Below, piece after piece: positions 37,781-46,866 of a stretch of 64,000 nt of DNA (position 1 is its first letter; every line of letters begins with the position of its first letter). The stretch spans positions 1 to 64,000 of the forward strand of contig NZ_LZZT01000060.1 of NCBI RefSeq assembly GCF_014170305.1. Direction: 5' to 3'. Under the pieces are notes generated by a model. It did not search any database and had not been told where the DNA came from. It was given only the letters and a program-made list of their open reading frames with translations. This DNA is from Achromobacter sp. UMC71 (GTDB taxonomy: Bacteria > Pseudomonadota > Gammaproteobacteria > Burkholderiales > Burkholderiaceae_B). Position numbers and translations under genes: made by a program.

Positions 37781-38755
37781 TTAGCCGCGGGTGAACATCA
37801 CTTTCTTTTCGACGATGCCGGCAGGGTCCTGCGCGGCTGGCGTGTCGCCGCAGGCTTCGTCGCCGGCGTCGCTGTCGGTGGGGTCCACCGTGTCGAATGC
37901 CGTGTCGCCATTGGCGTCGGGCACGCCGGTGGGCTTGAGGCCGACGAAGTCGAACAGGTCGCGGTCCATCAGGTGGGACGGCACCACGCGCGAGAGCGCG
38001 TTGAAGACGTTCCACGAGCGGCCCGGGTGCTGCTTGTCCCATTCCTTGATCATGCGACCGACTTCCTTGCGCTTCAGGTTTTCCTGGGAGCCGCACAGGT
38101 TGCAGGGGATGATCGGGAACTGCTTGAGTTCAGCGTAGGCGATCAGGTCGGTTTCAGGCACATAGGCCAGCGGACGGATCACCGTGTGGCGGCCGTCGTC
38201 CGAGACCAGCTTGGGCGGCATGCCCTTGGCCTTGCCGCCGTAGAACAGGTTCAGGAAGAACGTGCCCAGGATGTCGTCGCGGTGGTGGCCCAGGGCGATC
38301 TTGGTCGCGCCCAGCTCGGAAGCCACGCGGTACAGGATGCCCCGGCGCAGCCGCGAACAGAGCGAGCACATCGTCTTGCCCTCTTCGAGCACGCGCGTGA
38401 CGATCGAATAGGTGTCCTGCGTTTCGATGTGAAACGGCACGCCCAGTTCGGTCAGGTAGCGCGGCAGGATGTCGGCGGGAAAGCCGGGCTGCTTCTGGTC
38501 CAGGTTGACGGCGATCAGCTCGAACGGAAACGGCGCGCGCTTTTGCAGCTGGAGCAGGATGTCCAGCATGGCGTAGGAATCCTTGCCGCCCGACAGGCAC
38601 ACCATCACGCGGTCGCCCGCCTCGATCATGTTGTAGTCGGACAGGGCGCGCGTGGTTTCACGCGCCAGGCGCTTGGTCAGTTTGTTGCCTTCGTGGCGGG
38701 CTTTCTCTTCTGCTTCGGTGCGAAAGCGGATGCCGGGGGGAGAGATATCGTTCAT
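37781..38755 (-). CDS. ttcA: tRNA 2-thiocytidine synthetase
   Basis: TtcA thiolates C32 of certain tRNAs. The 324-residue protein has the PP-loop SGGKDS (residues 55-60) and the Fe-S Cys pairs CSLC (130-133) and CNLC (218-221). The C-terminal tail beyond about 285 is acidic and variable. It is 2 bases after folB on the minus strand. Confidence 0.95.
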   Translation of the reverse strand: MNDISPPGIRFRTEAEEKARHEGNKLTKRLARETTRALSDYNMIEAGDRVMVCLSGGKDSYAMLDILLQLQKRAPFPFELIAVNLDQKQPGFPADILPRYLTELGVPFHIETQDTYSIVTRVLEEGKTMCSLCSRLRRGILYRVASELGATKIALGHHRDDILGTFFLNLFYGGKAKGMPPKLVSDDGRHTVIRPLAYVPETDLIAYAELKQFPIIPCNLCGSQENLKRKEVGRMIKEWDKQHPGRSWNVFNALSRVVPSHLMDRDLFDFVGLKPTGVPDANGDTAFDTVDPTDSDAGDEACGDTPAAQDPAGIVEKKVMFTRG

Positions 38756-38757
38756 AG

Positions 38758-39117
38758 TCAACGCGAGAGCTGGATTTCCACGCCCACCGCCGCACAGTCG
38801 GAAAAGGCCATGGGCTTGCTGATGCGCAGGCGCAGCGAGCGGATTTCCTGGAAGTCGGCCAGCAGGCGCGCGGCGACTTGTTCGGACAGGGTTTCGATCA
38901 GGTTCACATGCGCCTGGGTGCATTCCTCGACGATGGCTTCGCGCAGGCGGCGGTAGTCCAGCACGCTGTGGATATCGTGGTCATCGACCGAGCGCTGGAT
39001 GTCCACGTCGAATTCGGCGTCGACATGCAGGGGCTGGGTGGCACGGCGCTCGTGTTCGAGGATGCCGATGCGGGCGTCGAGCGCGAGCCCGGAAAGGATG
39101 ATGCGGCGTGTGGGCAT
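38758..39117 (-). CDS. folB: Dihydroneopterin aldolase
   Basis: The 119-residue enzyme of folate synthesis has [21 protein letters not shown] at the start, [17 protein letters not shown] in the middle and [12 protein letters not shown] with the conserved Glu/Lys region near the end (RISKPMAF). It cleaves 7,8-dihydroneopterin. It is cotranscribed with ttcA and divergent from the FAD oxidoreductase. Confidence 0.92.
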   Translation of the reverse strand: MPTRRIILSGLALDARIGILEHERRATQPLHVDAEFDVDIQRSVDDHDIHSVLDYRRLREAIVEECTQAHVNLIETLSEQVAARLLADFQEIRSLRLRISKPMAFSDCAAVGVEIQLSR

Positions 39118-39242
39118 GATGAAAACCTGGGTGGAATAGGCGGAATTGTAAGGCGAGGGCGGGCCGGGGGCCGCGCGCTGGCTACAATTCAGCCAGGTCC
39201 GGGCGCTTGCAAGGGCGCTGGCGACGGCAATTAAGGGGTGAA

Positions 39243-40145
39243 ATGCAACAGATGCACGATTCGGTCATTGTAGGGGGCGGCCCGGCCGGTGCCTCCTGCG
39301 CCCTTTGGCTGGCCAGGCTGGGCCTGGCGCCGCTGCTGGTCGAGGCGGGCGACCGCCTGGGCGGCCTGAGCAGCGACAACCCGTTCGCGGACGACTGGAT
39401 CGCCGTGCTGCCCGGAGTCACCGGCCAGCAGGTGGCCGCCAATATCGATACCAGCGTGCGCGCCGCCGGCGTGCCGCTGCGGCTCGGCACCCGCGTGACG
39501 GCGGTGCGGCCCTGCAAGGGCGGCATCGAGGCCTCGCTGGCCGACGTCAATGGGGACGTATCACTGGCGCGCGGCCGCACCCTGGTGATTGCCTCGGGCG
39601 TGCGCGCCAAGGGCTTTCCGGAGCATCCGCCCGGCTCAGTCTGGCCTGGCGTGCTGGTCGGTCCCGGCTCGCCCATCGTGGCGCAGGATTATTCCGGCCT
39701 GTCGGTCGCGGTGCTGGGCGGGGGCGACAACGCCTTCGAGAACTACGTCTACGTGCGCAACCGCGGCGCGGCCACGGTGCATCTGTACGCCCGCAGTGTG
39801 CGGGCCCAGCAGCAATGGGTGCTGCGCGCCGGCAAGGAAGGCGTGCGCATCGGCCCCTACCAGGTGGACCCCGCCACCCGCAGCGTGGACGGCCGCCAAT
39901 ACGACCTGATCCTGGTGTTCTACGGCTGGGAGCCCCAGGCGGGGTTCGCCGACGGGCTGCAACTGGCGCGCGACGCGCGCGGCTATATCCGCACCGACGC
40001 CGCCACCGCCGAAACCAGCGTGCCGGACATCTACGCCATCGGCGAAGTGGCCCACCGCATGCACCCTTGCGTGGTGACGTCGATGGCGGACGGCGTGGTC
40101 GCCGCCAAGGCGATCCAGCGGCGCTGGGAACGGACAGGCGAATAA
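39243..40145 (+). CDS. Thioredoxin-reductase-like FAD oxidoreductase without CxxC
   Basis: The 300-residue flavoprotein has VIVGGGPAGASCALWLARLG for FAD, VAVLGGGDNAFENYVYVRN for NAD(P)H and DIYAIGEVAHRMHPCVVTSMADG at the C-terminus. It lacks the CxxC of thioredoxin reductase, so it more likely acts like ferredoxin/flavodoxin-NADP reductase type 2 or a ferric-siderophore reductase. AAGGGGTG precedes ATG 39243. A Fur-box-like site and a siderophore-type regulator follow, which favours an iron role (inference). Confidence 0.75.
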   Translation: MQQMHDSVIVGGGPAGASCALWLARLGLAPLLVEAGDRLGGLSSDNPFADDWIAVLPGVTGQQVAANIDTSVRAAGVPLRLGTRVTAVRPCKGGIEASLADVNGDVSLARGRTLVIASGVRAKGFPEHPPGSVWPGVLVGPGSPIVAQDYSGLSVAVLGGGDNAFENYVYVRNRGAATVHLYARSVRAQQQWVLRAGKEGVRIGPYQVDPATRSVDGRQYDLILVFYGWEPQAGFADGLQLARDARGYIRTDAATAETSVPDIYAIGEVAHRMHPCVVTSMADGVVAAKAIQRRWERTGE

Positions 40146-40191
40146 CGCCGCGCGGCGGGACGGGCTCGGATTGAGCCCGCGCAGGACTTGG

Positions 40192-40210
40192 GTAATAATA
40201 ATTATTCTCA
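40192..40210 (+). promoter_or_regulatory. Fur-box-like site before the AraC-type regulator
   Basis: AATAAT-A-ATTATT (40194-40206) is a perfect A/T palindrome in a GC-rich genome, followed by CTCA. The arrangement matches the Fur hexamer logic. It lies about 40 bases before the AraC-family gene. Confidence 0.75.
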
Positions 40211-40246
40211 AATAAACCTGTTGTCCGGTTCGTCCGGATCGATCCC

Positions 40247-41164
40247 ATGCCTTTACTGCGCGCCCGCGCCGCGGCCCCCGCCGCTGAACACCACCGCGTC
40301 GACGCGGCGCTGGACCTGGCCAATGGCTGCTCCCTGCGCGCCGGCGTGTTCCGCCGCGGCGTCACCGAGTGGCGTGAAGAATCCCTGTATCCCGGTCTGA
40401 AGGTCATCCTGCTCGACGGGCAGGTGCGAAGCCGCGTCGAAGACCGCGCGCCGCTGGCATTGCACGGGCCCGCGCTGTGCCTGGCCTGGAACCCCGGGCA
40501 GGCGCAGGGCGCCGACGCCTTCGAGGCCGGCGTGGAGCAGCGCTACACCGTGGTCACGCTGCCGGCCGCGTCGTTGTGGCATGAATTGGGCGTGGCGCCC
40601 GATTTCCTGCGCGGCCTGGATCGGACGGCCCATGGCGCGTCGGCGGCCGGCGACGGCCGCCCCGTCATCTGGCACGGCGCCGCGGGCCGAGAGGCGCGCC
40701 GCATCGCGGACCAGGTGCGCGTCTGCCGCTACGAGGGGGCCGCGCGCGGCCTGTACCTGGCGGCCAAAGGCCTGGAACTGGCGGCGATTGCGCTAGCCCA
40801 GGCCGGACAGGCGCCGCTGCCGCAAGAATATCGGGCGGCGCCACTGGCCGCCGCCCGCGAACTGGACGCGGCCCACGAGGCACGCCGCCGTCTGGCCGCG
40901 GATCTGCGCGGCGCGCCGTCGTCGTCGACGCTGGCACGCGAACTGGGTCTGCACACGCGCAAGCTGGACCAGGCTTTCAAGCGCGCGTTCGGCGTCAGCA
41001 TGGCCCGTTACCTGCAAGAGGCGCGCCTGACGCATGGCCGCGCGTTGATCCTGAGCGGCGGCCTGAGCGTGTCCGAGGCCGCTTGGCACGTGGGCTACGC
41101 GCCCGCGCATTTCTCGGTGGCGTTCCGCCGCCGCTTCGGCGTGCGCCCCAGCGCCCTGCGTTAG
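40247..41164 (+). CDS. AraC-family regulator, PchR-like
   Basis: The 305-residue protein has a variable N-terminal sensor and a C-terminal AraC double helix-turn-helix (LARELGLHTRKLDQAFKRAF, then SVSEAAWHVGYAPAHFSVAFRRRFG). This layout and the preceding Fur box resemble PchR-type regulators that respond to ferric siderophores and activate a TonB-dependent receptor. The likely target, the receptor at 43128, is 2 kb downstream. Confidence 0.85.
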   Translation: MPLLRARAAAPAAEHHRVDAALDLANGCSLRAGVFRRGVTEWREESLYPGLKVILLDGQVRSRVEDRAPLALHGPALCLAWNPGQAQGADAFEAGVEQRYTVVTLPAASLWHELGVAPDFLRGLDRTAHGASAAGDGRPVIWHGAAGREARRIADQVRVCRYEGAARGLYLAAKGLELAAIALAQAGQAPLPQEYRAAPLAAARELDAAHEARRRLAADLRGAPSSSTLARELGLHTRKLDQAFKRAFGVSMARYLQEARLTHGRALILSGGLSVSEAAWHVGYAPAHFSVAFRRRFGVRPSALR

Positions 41165-41207
41165 CCGCGCCGGGGGCGGATTTCCTTTCGGGCGCATACT
41201 CGCGGCG

Positions 41208-42005
41208 TCACTGCCGCAGCAGAAAGCCCAGCACCGCCTCGCGGAATTCGTCCGGCCGTTCGATGTTGGACAGGTGCACCGCATTCAGCATCAGCAGTTG
41301 CGCGCCCGGCACGGTCGCGGCGATCTGCTCGCCATGGCTGGCGGCCGTGACCGTGTCGTCGCGGCCGGCGATGACCAGCGTGGGCCGCGTAATCAAAGCG
41401 ATGGCGCGGCGCAGGTCCATGTCGCGCACCGCTGCGAAATTGCCCGCCAGGCCTTGCTTGTCCATCGCCAGCAGCATGGCGCGGAAGGTGTCGATGACGG
41501 GCCCGCCGGCCTGTAGCAGGGACGCCGGAAACCAGTTCGCCAGAAAGGTCTCGGCCGTCTCCGTCAGGTCCGGCGCCTGCAGCGTCGCGGCGATGCGTTC
41601 ATCCCATTGCGGCGCGGGGCCGAGATAGGGCGAGGTGTTGGCCAGGATCAGGCGGTCGATGCGCTCGGGGGCATGCACGCCCAGCCATTGGCCGATGATG
41701 CCGCCCAGCGACAGCCCCAGGAAGTGCGCGCGTTCCACGCCCAGCGCATCGAACAGTTCGAGCGTGTCGCGTCCCAGCCGGTCCAGCGAATACGCGCCTG
41801 CCGGCACGCTCGAGCCGCCATGGCCGCGCGTGTCGAACCGCAACACGCGGAAATGCCGCGCCAGCGCCGGCACCAGGCCGTCCCACATGTGCAGCGTGGT
41901 ACCGATGGAGTTCGATAGCGCCAGCACCGGCTGGCTGGCGTCGCCATCCCAGCGGTAGACGATGCGGGCGCCGTCGCCCGTGGTGATGAAGGTGTCGGTC
42001 TGCAT
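41208..42005 (-). CDS. pcaD: 3-oxoadipate enol-lactonase-like alpha/beta hydrolase
   Basis: The 265-residue hydrolase has the nucleophile Ser99 in LGLSLGGIIGQW, the oxyanion segment SNSIGTTLHMWD, Asp in AGRDDTV and His in NAVHLSNIERP. These match PcaD, which opens 3-oxoadipate enol-lactone in the beta-ketoadipate path. It is divergent from a LysR gene 101 bases away. A CoA-transferase of matching type lies 7 kb downstream, but pcaB, pcaC and the thiolase are not in the window. Confidence 0.82.
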   Translation of the reverse strand: MQTDTFITTGDGARIVYRWDGDASQPVLALSNSIGTTLHMWDGLVPALARHFRVLRFDTRGHGGSSVPAGAYSLDRLGRDTLELFDALGVERAHFLGLSLGGIIGQWLGVHAPERIDRLILANTSPYLGPAPQWDERIAATLQAPDLTETAETFLANWFPASLLQAGGPVIDTFRAMLLAMDKQGLAGNFAAVRDMDLRRAIALITRPTLVIAGRDDTVTAASHGEQIAATVPGAQLLMLNAVHLSNIERPDEFREAVLGFLLRQ

Positions 42006-42106
42006 GATGGGCCTCTTGAACGTTGAACACGACGAGGCAAATCGTAGTTGCGGGCCGATTTGGAAGATATTACAAAGATCTCACAGACATTGTCGGAAAA
42101 ACGGAC

Positions 42107-43036
42107 ATGAGCGAATTCACGCTGCACGACCTGCAGTGCTTTGACGCGGTGGTGCGCGCGGGCGGTTTCCAGGCCGCCGCCGCCCAACTGCACCGTTCGC
42201 ACCCCGCGGTGTTCGCCGCGGTGGCCAAGCTGGAACGGCAACTGGACCTGACCCTGCTGGACCGCGCCGGCTACCGGGTCAAGCCCACCGCGGCCGGGCA
42301 GTCCTTCCACTTGCGGGCGCAGGCTCTGCTGCGCGAGCTGGACGGCCTGCGCGCCCATGCCGAGCAGTTGGCGATGGGCCAGGAAAGCGAACTGAACGTG
42401 GTGATCGGCGACTTCTGTCCCCGGCCCTTGCTGTTGGGCTTGTTGGGCCCGTTCTTCGCGCAGTGGCCGGCTACGCGGCTGAACCTGCATTTCGAAGCGG
42501 TGACCGGCCCGTGGGAACGCCTGATGGATGGCGACGCCGATCTGATCCTGCACCGGGTGGATGCCGCCGATGCGCGGGTGGAGTGGCTGGACCTGGGCAG
42601 CGTGCCATTCGTGCCGGTGGCCGCGCCCGGCTATCTGAGCCTGCCTGCGGGGCGGGCCATCCGGCCGGACCAACTGCGCGACTATACCCAGTGCGTCATG
42701 CGCGACACCGCGCATCACACGCCCGCGCGGGATTACTTCATGGTCGAGGGCGCGCGCCAATGCACCGTGGCCGATCAACTGATGAAGAAAGAAATCCTGC
42801 TGCAAGGCCTGGGCTGGGGCCACATGCCGCGCTTTCTGATCGAAGACGAGCTGCGCGATGGCCGCCTGCTGTCGCTGGCCAACCGCCACCTGCCTGGCAG
42901 CACCGAGACCCTGGCCGCGGCGCGCCGGGCCGACCGGCCGCAGGGGCCGGTCATGACCCGTTTGTGGCAGACCCTGCGGCAACACGCGCCCGCCATCCGC
43001 CAAGCCGTGTCGCCGGCGAAAAAACGAAAGTCTTAA
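42107..43036 (+). CDS. LysR-family transcriptional regulator
   Basis: The 309-residue protein has a LysR helix-turn-helix (FDAVVRAGGFQAAAAQLHRSHPAVFAAVAKLERQL) and an effector domain. The LHRSHPAVFAAV recognition helix differs from the common SQPAVS type. ATG 42107 is preferred over the frame start at 42023 because it opens directly into the HTH. It is divergent from pcaD and is the likely regulator of it. The TonB receptor follows by 91 bases with its own Fur box. Confidence 0.87.
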   Translation: MSEFTLHDLQCFDAVVRAGGFQAAAAQLHRSHPAVFAAVAKLERQLDLTLLDRAGYRVKPTAAGQSFHLRAQALLRELDGLRAHAEQLAMGQESELNVVIGDFCPRPLLLGLLGPFFAQWPATRLNLHFEAVTGPWERLMDGDADLILHRVDAADARVEWLDLGSVPFVPVAAPGYLSLPAGRAIRPDQLRDYTQCVMRDTAHHTPARDYFMVEGARQCTVADQLMKKEILLQGLGWGHMPRFLIEDELRDGRLLSLANRHLPGSTETLAAARRADRPQGPVMTRLWQTLRQHAPAIRQAVSPAKKRKS

Positions 43037-43080
43037 TCCGGAATTCGAAAGCCTTTCCGATTGCCCGCCGAGAGTCCGTT

Positions 43081-43099
43081 GAAGATGATTATCAATCTT
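43081..43099 (+). promoter_or_regulatory. Fur-box-like site before the TonB-dependent receptor
   Basis: GAAGATGATTATCAATCTT matches the 19-bp Fur consensus at 13 positions, including the central ATGAT.ATCA. It lies 29 bases before the receptor start, so iron repression is expected. Confidence 0.78.
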
Positions 43100-43127
43100 G
43101 TTAAACGGGTTGGAAGCGGAGGAAATT

Positions 43128-45392
43128 TTGGGTATCAAGACACGTGGGGCGCGCGGCGGACGGGACCGGTCCGCGCGGCGGAAACACTCATCCCACGCAA
43201 ACGCGGCACACACCGCACGGTGGTTGCGGCGCGGCGTCGTGGCGGTCGGTCTGGCCGCGGGCGCGGGCAACGCGGGCGCCCAGCCGGCGAGGGCTGACGT
43301 CACCACCTTGGCGCCGGTCACGGTGCAGGGCGAGCAAATCGGCGTCACCGAAGGCAGCCGTTCGTACACGGCGCCCAGCGTCACCATCGGCGGCAAGCTG
43401 CCGTTGTCGCTGCGCGAGATTGCGCAGTCAGTCTCGGTCATCACGCGTCAGCGCATCGAAGACCAGAACCTGGCGTCGCTGGAAGACGCCATGGCGCAGA
43501 CGCCCGGCATCACGATCGACCTGGCCGCCACAGCCGCGATCCCGCAGTTCTACTCGCGCGGTTTCCAGATCGAATACTTCCAGTACGACGGCGTGCCGAT
43601 GCAGACGGGCGGGGCGTCCTGGGCGCAGCCGGACCTGTTCATGTTCGACCACGTTGAACTGCTGCGCGGCGCTGCCGGCCTGTTCAACGGCGCCGGCCAG
43701 CCCGGGGGCGTCATCAACCTGGTGCGCAAGCGCCCCACGCGCGAACTGCAGTTTTCGGGGTCCGCCAGCGCCGGCTCGTGGGACAACTATCGCGGTGAAC
43801 TCGACCTGTCCACGCCGCTGAACGCCTCGGGCTCGGTGCGCGGCAGGGTGGCGACGGCGCAGGAAGACCGCAAGTATTTCTACGACGTGGCCAATTCGCA
43901 GAAGCAGGCCTACTACGGCATCGTCGAAGCCGACCTGGGCGAGCGTACGCTGCTGACCCTGGGTGGCAGCTACCAGAAACGCGACTGGCTGCCCTACATG
44001 ATGCAACTGCCGCGCTACAAGGACGGCGGCGACCTGGGCCTGACGCGCGGCACCTACCTGGGCGCCGATTGGAACCGCTGGGACTTCGAGAACACGCAGG
44101 TGTTCGCCGAGCTGGCGCACCAATTCTCGTCCGACTGGACGGTCAAGTTCAACGTCAACCAGGCCGAGGAAACCAGCAAGCTCAAATACGCCTATGTGCG
44201 CGGCGCCGTCGACCGCCAGACCGGCCTGGGGCCCCGTCTGTATGGCGGCGGCAACCAATACCGCAACGAACAGCTGGGCGTGGACCTGATGGTGACGGGC
44301 GCGTTCGAGGCGCTGGGCCGCCGCCACGAACTGGTGTTCGGCGGCAATTGGTACGACCGCAGCGCGCGCGCCTACAACGCCTATTCCCTGCCGGGCTTTC
44401 CGGCGCGGCCAGTGGACGTCTTCCATTACGACGTCAATGATTATCCCGAGCCCGCCGATCCGCAGTGGGGCAGCAAAAGCGACGTCAAGACGCGGCAATC
44501 GGGCGTCTATGCCATGGCGCGCCTGAAGCTGGCCGATCCGCTGACGCTGGTGCTGGGCTCGCGCATGAGCTGGTGGCGCACGCAAAGCAAGGACCTGATC
44601 AGCGGCCGCAGCGACCCAGCGGTCAGCGAGCATGGCCGGATGACGCCCTACGCGGGGCTGGTCTACGACATCGACAGCCACTGGACCGCCTACGCCAGCT
44701 ATGCCGACATCTTCCGTGTGCAGAGCGACCTGCGCACGGCGGGCGGCGGCTCGCTGCCGCCGGTGGTGGGGTCCAACTACGAGGCGGGCCTGAAAAGCGA
44801 ATGGCTGGACGGCAGGCTGAACACGTCTTTCGCGCTGTTCCGCATCACCGAGCGCAACCGCGCGCAGCGCGACCCCGCCTATCCCGACGTGGGCGACTGC
44901 TGCTATGAGGCCAGCGGCCAGGTGCGCAGCCAGGGCCTGGAAGCCGAGGTCTCGGGCCGCATCGCGCCGGGCTGGGAAGTCTCGGGCGGCTACACCTTCA
45001 ACACCACCCGCTACCTGAAAGACAACGCCAATGGCGGCGCGGCGTTCAGGACCTTCACGCCCAAGCACATCTTCCAGCTGTGGACCAGCTACCAGCTGCC
45101 CGGCCAATGGAACCGCTGGAGCGTGGGCGGCGGCGTCAACGTCAAAAGCGGCATCTACACCGAGAGCGCCGTGCAGGGGCCGGTCAGCGGCAGTTCGGTG
45201 CGCGTGTCGCAGGCCGGCTACGCCATCTGGAATGCCCGCATCGGCTACCGCGTCAGCGACCACGTGTCGCTGGGGCTGAACGTGAACAACCTGTTCGACA
45301 AGGTCTATTACCAGCGGCTGGGCAACGCGGACATGGGCAACGCCTATGGCGAGCCGCGCAGCGCCATGCTGAACCTGCGGGTCAAGTATTGA
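43128..45392 (+). CDS. TonB-dependent siderophore receptor
   Basis: The 754-residue outer-membrane receptor has a long signal region (cleavage near AGAQPARA). The TonB box is around TLAPVTVQG. The plug holds LPLSLREIAQSVSVITRQRIEDQ and GVIN in GAGQPGGVINLVRKRP, and the beta-barrel ends in NLFDKVYYQRLG...LRVKY. No STN signalling domain precedes the plug, so it does not signal through a FecR/FecI pair; regulation by the AraC protein and Fur is more likely. I choose TTG 43128 with GGAGG five bases upstream. The ligand is not predictable. Confidence 0.88.
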   Translation: MGIKTRGARGGRDRSARRKHSSHANAAHTARWLRRGVVAVGLAAGAGNAGAQPARADVTTLAPVTVQGEQIGVTEGSRSYTAPSVTIGGKLPLSLREIAQSVSVITRQRIEDQNLASLEDAMAQTPGITIDLAATAAIPQFYSRGFQIEYFQYDGVPMQTGGASWAQPDLFMFDHVELLRGAAGLFNGAGQPGGVINLVRKRPTRELQFSGSASAGSWDNYRGELDLSTPLNASGSVRGRVATAQEDRKYFYDVANSQKQAYYGIVEADLGERTLLTLGGSYQKRDWLPYMMQLPRYKDGGDLGLTRGTYLGADWNRWDFENTQVFAELAHQFSSDWTVKFNVNQAEETSKLKYAYVRGAVDRQTGLGPRLYGGGNQYRNEQLGVDLMVTGAFEALGRRHELVFGGNWYDRSARAYNAYSLPGFPARPVDVFHYDVNDYPEPADPQWGSKSDVKTRQSGVYAMARLKLADPLTLVLGSRMSWWRTQSKDLISGRSDPAVSEHGRMTPYAGLVYDIDSHWTAYASYADIFRVQSDLRTAGGGSLPPVVGSNYEAGLKSEWLDGRLNTSFALFRITERNRAQRDPAYPDVGDCCYEASGQVRSQGLEAEVSGRIAPGWEVSGGYTFNTTRYLKDNANGGAAFRTFTPKHIFQLWTSYQLPGQWNRWSVGGGVNVKSGIYTESAVQGPVSGSSVRVSQAGYAIWNARIGYRVSDHVSLGLNVNNLFDKVYYQRLGNADMGNAYGEPRSAMLNLRVKY

Positions 45393-45417
45393 TTGAACGC
45401 ATCACAAGGAGAACACC

Positions 45418-45966
45418 ATGCCTATCTTTCTGACACGATCGCTGCGCGCCGCGATCCTGGGCGCAGCGCTTTGCGCGGCCACCGCGGCGCAAGCCGCCCC
45501 GCCGCCAGCGCCGGCCACCGACGTGGCTGCCGCCGCCCAGCCCGGCTGGGCCGCCGGCGAATACCGCTGGACGGTCGATGACCGCAACGGCGAGCCGCCC
45601 TACACGCTGCGTCTTTACGTGCAGCCGCTGCCTTCAGGCGATTACGCGTTGACGGGCAGCCTGCTGCTGGACGATGCCGAGCTGGGCGCCTACGGGTCGG
45701 CGCGGGTGCGCGACGGCAAGCTGGTGTTGGACCTGACGGCCAGCGGCGGCGTGTTGCAGGCGCCGATCGACGAGGGCAAGCGGCGCCTCTATCCCAAGGG
45801 CCGCGCGCCCGAACGGGTGGACTCGGCCGGCTTCGCGACGATGCGCGCGCTGCTTGATCCGCAAACGCTCGACGGCGTGGTGCAGCGCTACCAGACCAAC
45901 GTCATGACGGGCCACCATGTGCAGGGGCCGATGTACGCCAACAGCGCCATCCGCCGCCTGCCCTGA
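45418..45966 (+). CDS. Exported protein of unknown function beside the siderophore receptor
   Basis: The 182-residue precursor has a signal peptide to AAQAAP and no domain I recognise. The mature part is beta-rich (YTLRLYVQPLPSGDYALTGSLLLDD). AAGGAG precedes the ATG, and it starts 25 bases after the receptor stop, so it is probably in the same iron-regulated operon. The opposing maleate isomerase stop is only 15 bases away. Confidence 0.7.
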   Translation: MPIFLTRSLRAAILGAALCAATAAQAAPPPAPATDVAAAAQPGWAAGEYRWTVDDRNGEPPYTLRLYVQPLPSGDYALTGSLLLDDAELGAYGSARVRDGKLVLDLTASGGVLQAPIDEGKRRLYPKGRAPERVDSAGFATMRALLDPQTLDGVVQRYQTNVMTGHHVQGPMYANSAIRRLP

Positions 45967-45981
45967 GCGCGGCCGCGCGGA

Positions 45982-46743
45982 TCAGTACTTGCCGGTAAGC
46001 AGCGCCCCGGCATCGGGCACGCGCGTTTCCAGGTTCAGCACCTTGAGCATCCGGTACACCGTGGCCGCGGCCGCGGTCACCACCGGCAGGCCCAGGCGTT
46101 CCTGCACCGGCTGGATGGACGCCAGCGACGGCATCTGCACGCAGGCCGACAGCACCACCGCATCCACGCCGCGCGTGTCCAGGCGCTCGACATGGCTGGC
46201 GGGCGCCATCGGGTCCTGCGCACCCACCTTCAGGTTGTCGGCGATTTCCAGCGACAGGCTGTCGTGCACCTCGATGCCTTCGTTTTCGATGTAGTCCACC
46301 ACCATCTTGGTCAGCGGCTTCATGTAAGGCGTCAGGATGGCGACCTTGCGCGCGCCGATGGCGTGCAGGCCTTCGACCAGCGCGCCGGCGCTGGAAATGA
46401 CGGGAGCGGGCGCGCCGTTGTCGACCGTGGCCTGGTGCAGCCGCTCTTGCGATACGCGGTGGTAGCCCAGGCCCTGCGCCATGATGGCCACCAGGCAGGC
46501 GTAGCCCAGCACGTCGACGCGGGCATCGGACAGTTCCTGCGCGCAGCGGTCGGACTCGCGGTCCATCGAGGCCAGCTCGGCGGCCGTCACCTGCTTCATG
46601 CGCATGCGGCTGGAATGGAAGGTGAAGCGCTCGGGCGCGATGGTCTCGCGCAGCCGCAGCATGGCCGGAATCTCCGTTTCCATGGTGGTGTTGGAACTGG
46701 GGACAATCTGGCCGATGCGCAGGGCGCGGGGCGGCGTGGTCAT
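45982..46743 (-). CDS. Maleate cis-trans isomerase (Asp/Glu racemase superfamily)
   Basis: The 253-residue protein begins with GQIVPSSNTTMETEIPAML, the signature of maleate isomerase (MaiA/NicE). Cys83 (YACLVAIM) and Cys201 (LSACVQMPSL) are the catalytic pair. It turns maleate into fumarate, the last step of nicotinate or gentisate-type catabolism. It is transcribed alone and divergent from a LysR gene. Arylmalonate decarboxylase is the nearest alternative family. Confidence 0.87.
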   Translation of the reverse strand: MTTPPRALRIGQIVPSSNTTMETEIPAMLRLRETIAPERFTFHSSRMRMKQVTAAELASMDRESDRCAQELSDARVDVLGYACLVAIMAQGLGYHRVSQERLHQATVDNGAPAPVISSAGALVEGLHAIGARKVAILTPYMKPLTKMVVDYIENEGIEVHDSLSLEIADNLKVGAQDPMAPASHVERLDTRGVDAVVLSACVQMPSLASIQPVQERLGLPVVTAAAATVYRMLKVLNLETRVPDAGALLTGKY

Positions 46744-46866
46744 GGCGGGACTCCGGCTGAGAAGGGTCTGCGCCCGATCGGCGCCAAATAATTCTGCTCG
46801 CCGCGAACGATAGTTTCCAATATAGTTTTTGTCTGGTTTCATATCTTTCGCAAATAATTGGCCGCC

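Noticed and set aside
43428-45263. A 611-codon minus-strand frame across the TonB receptor
   Set aside because: It is antisense to a receptor with plug and barrel motifs, and its product is a compositionally biased sequence without domains.
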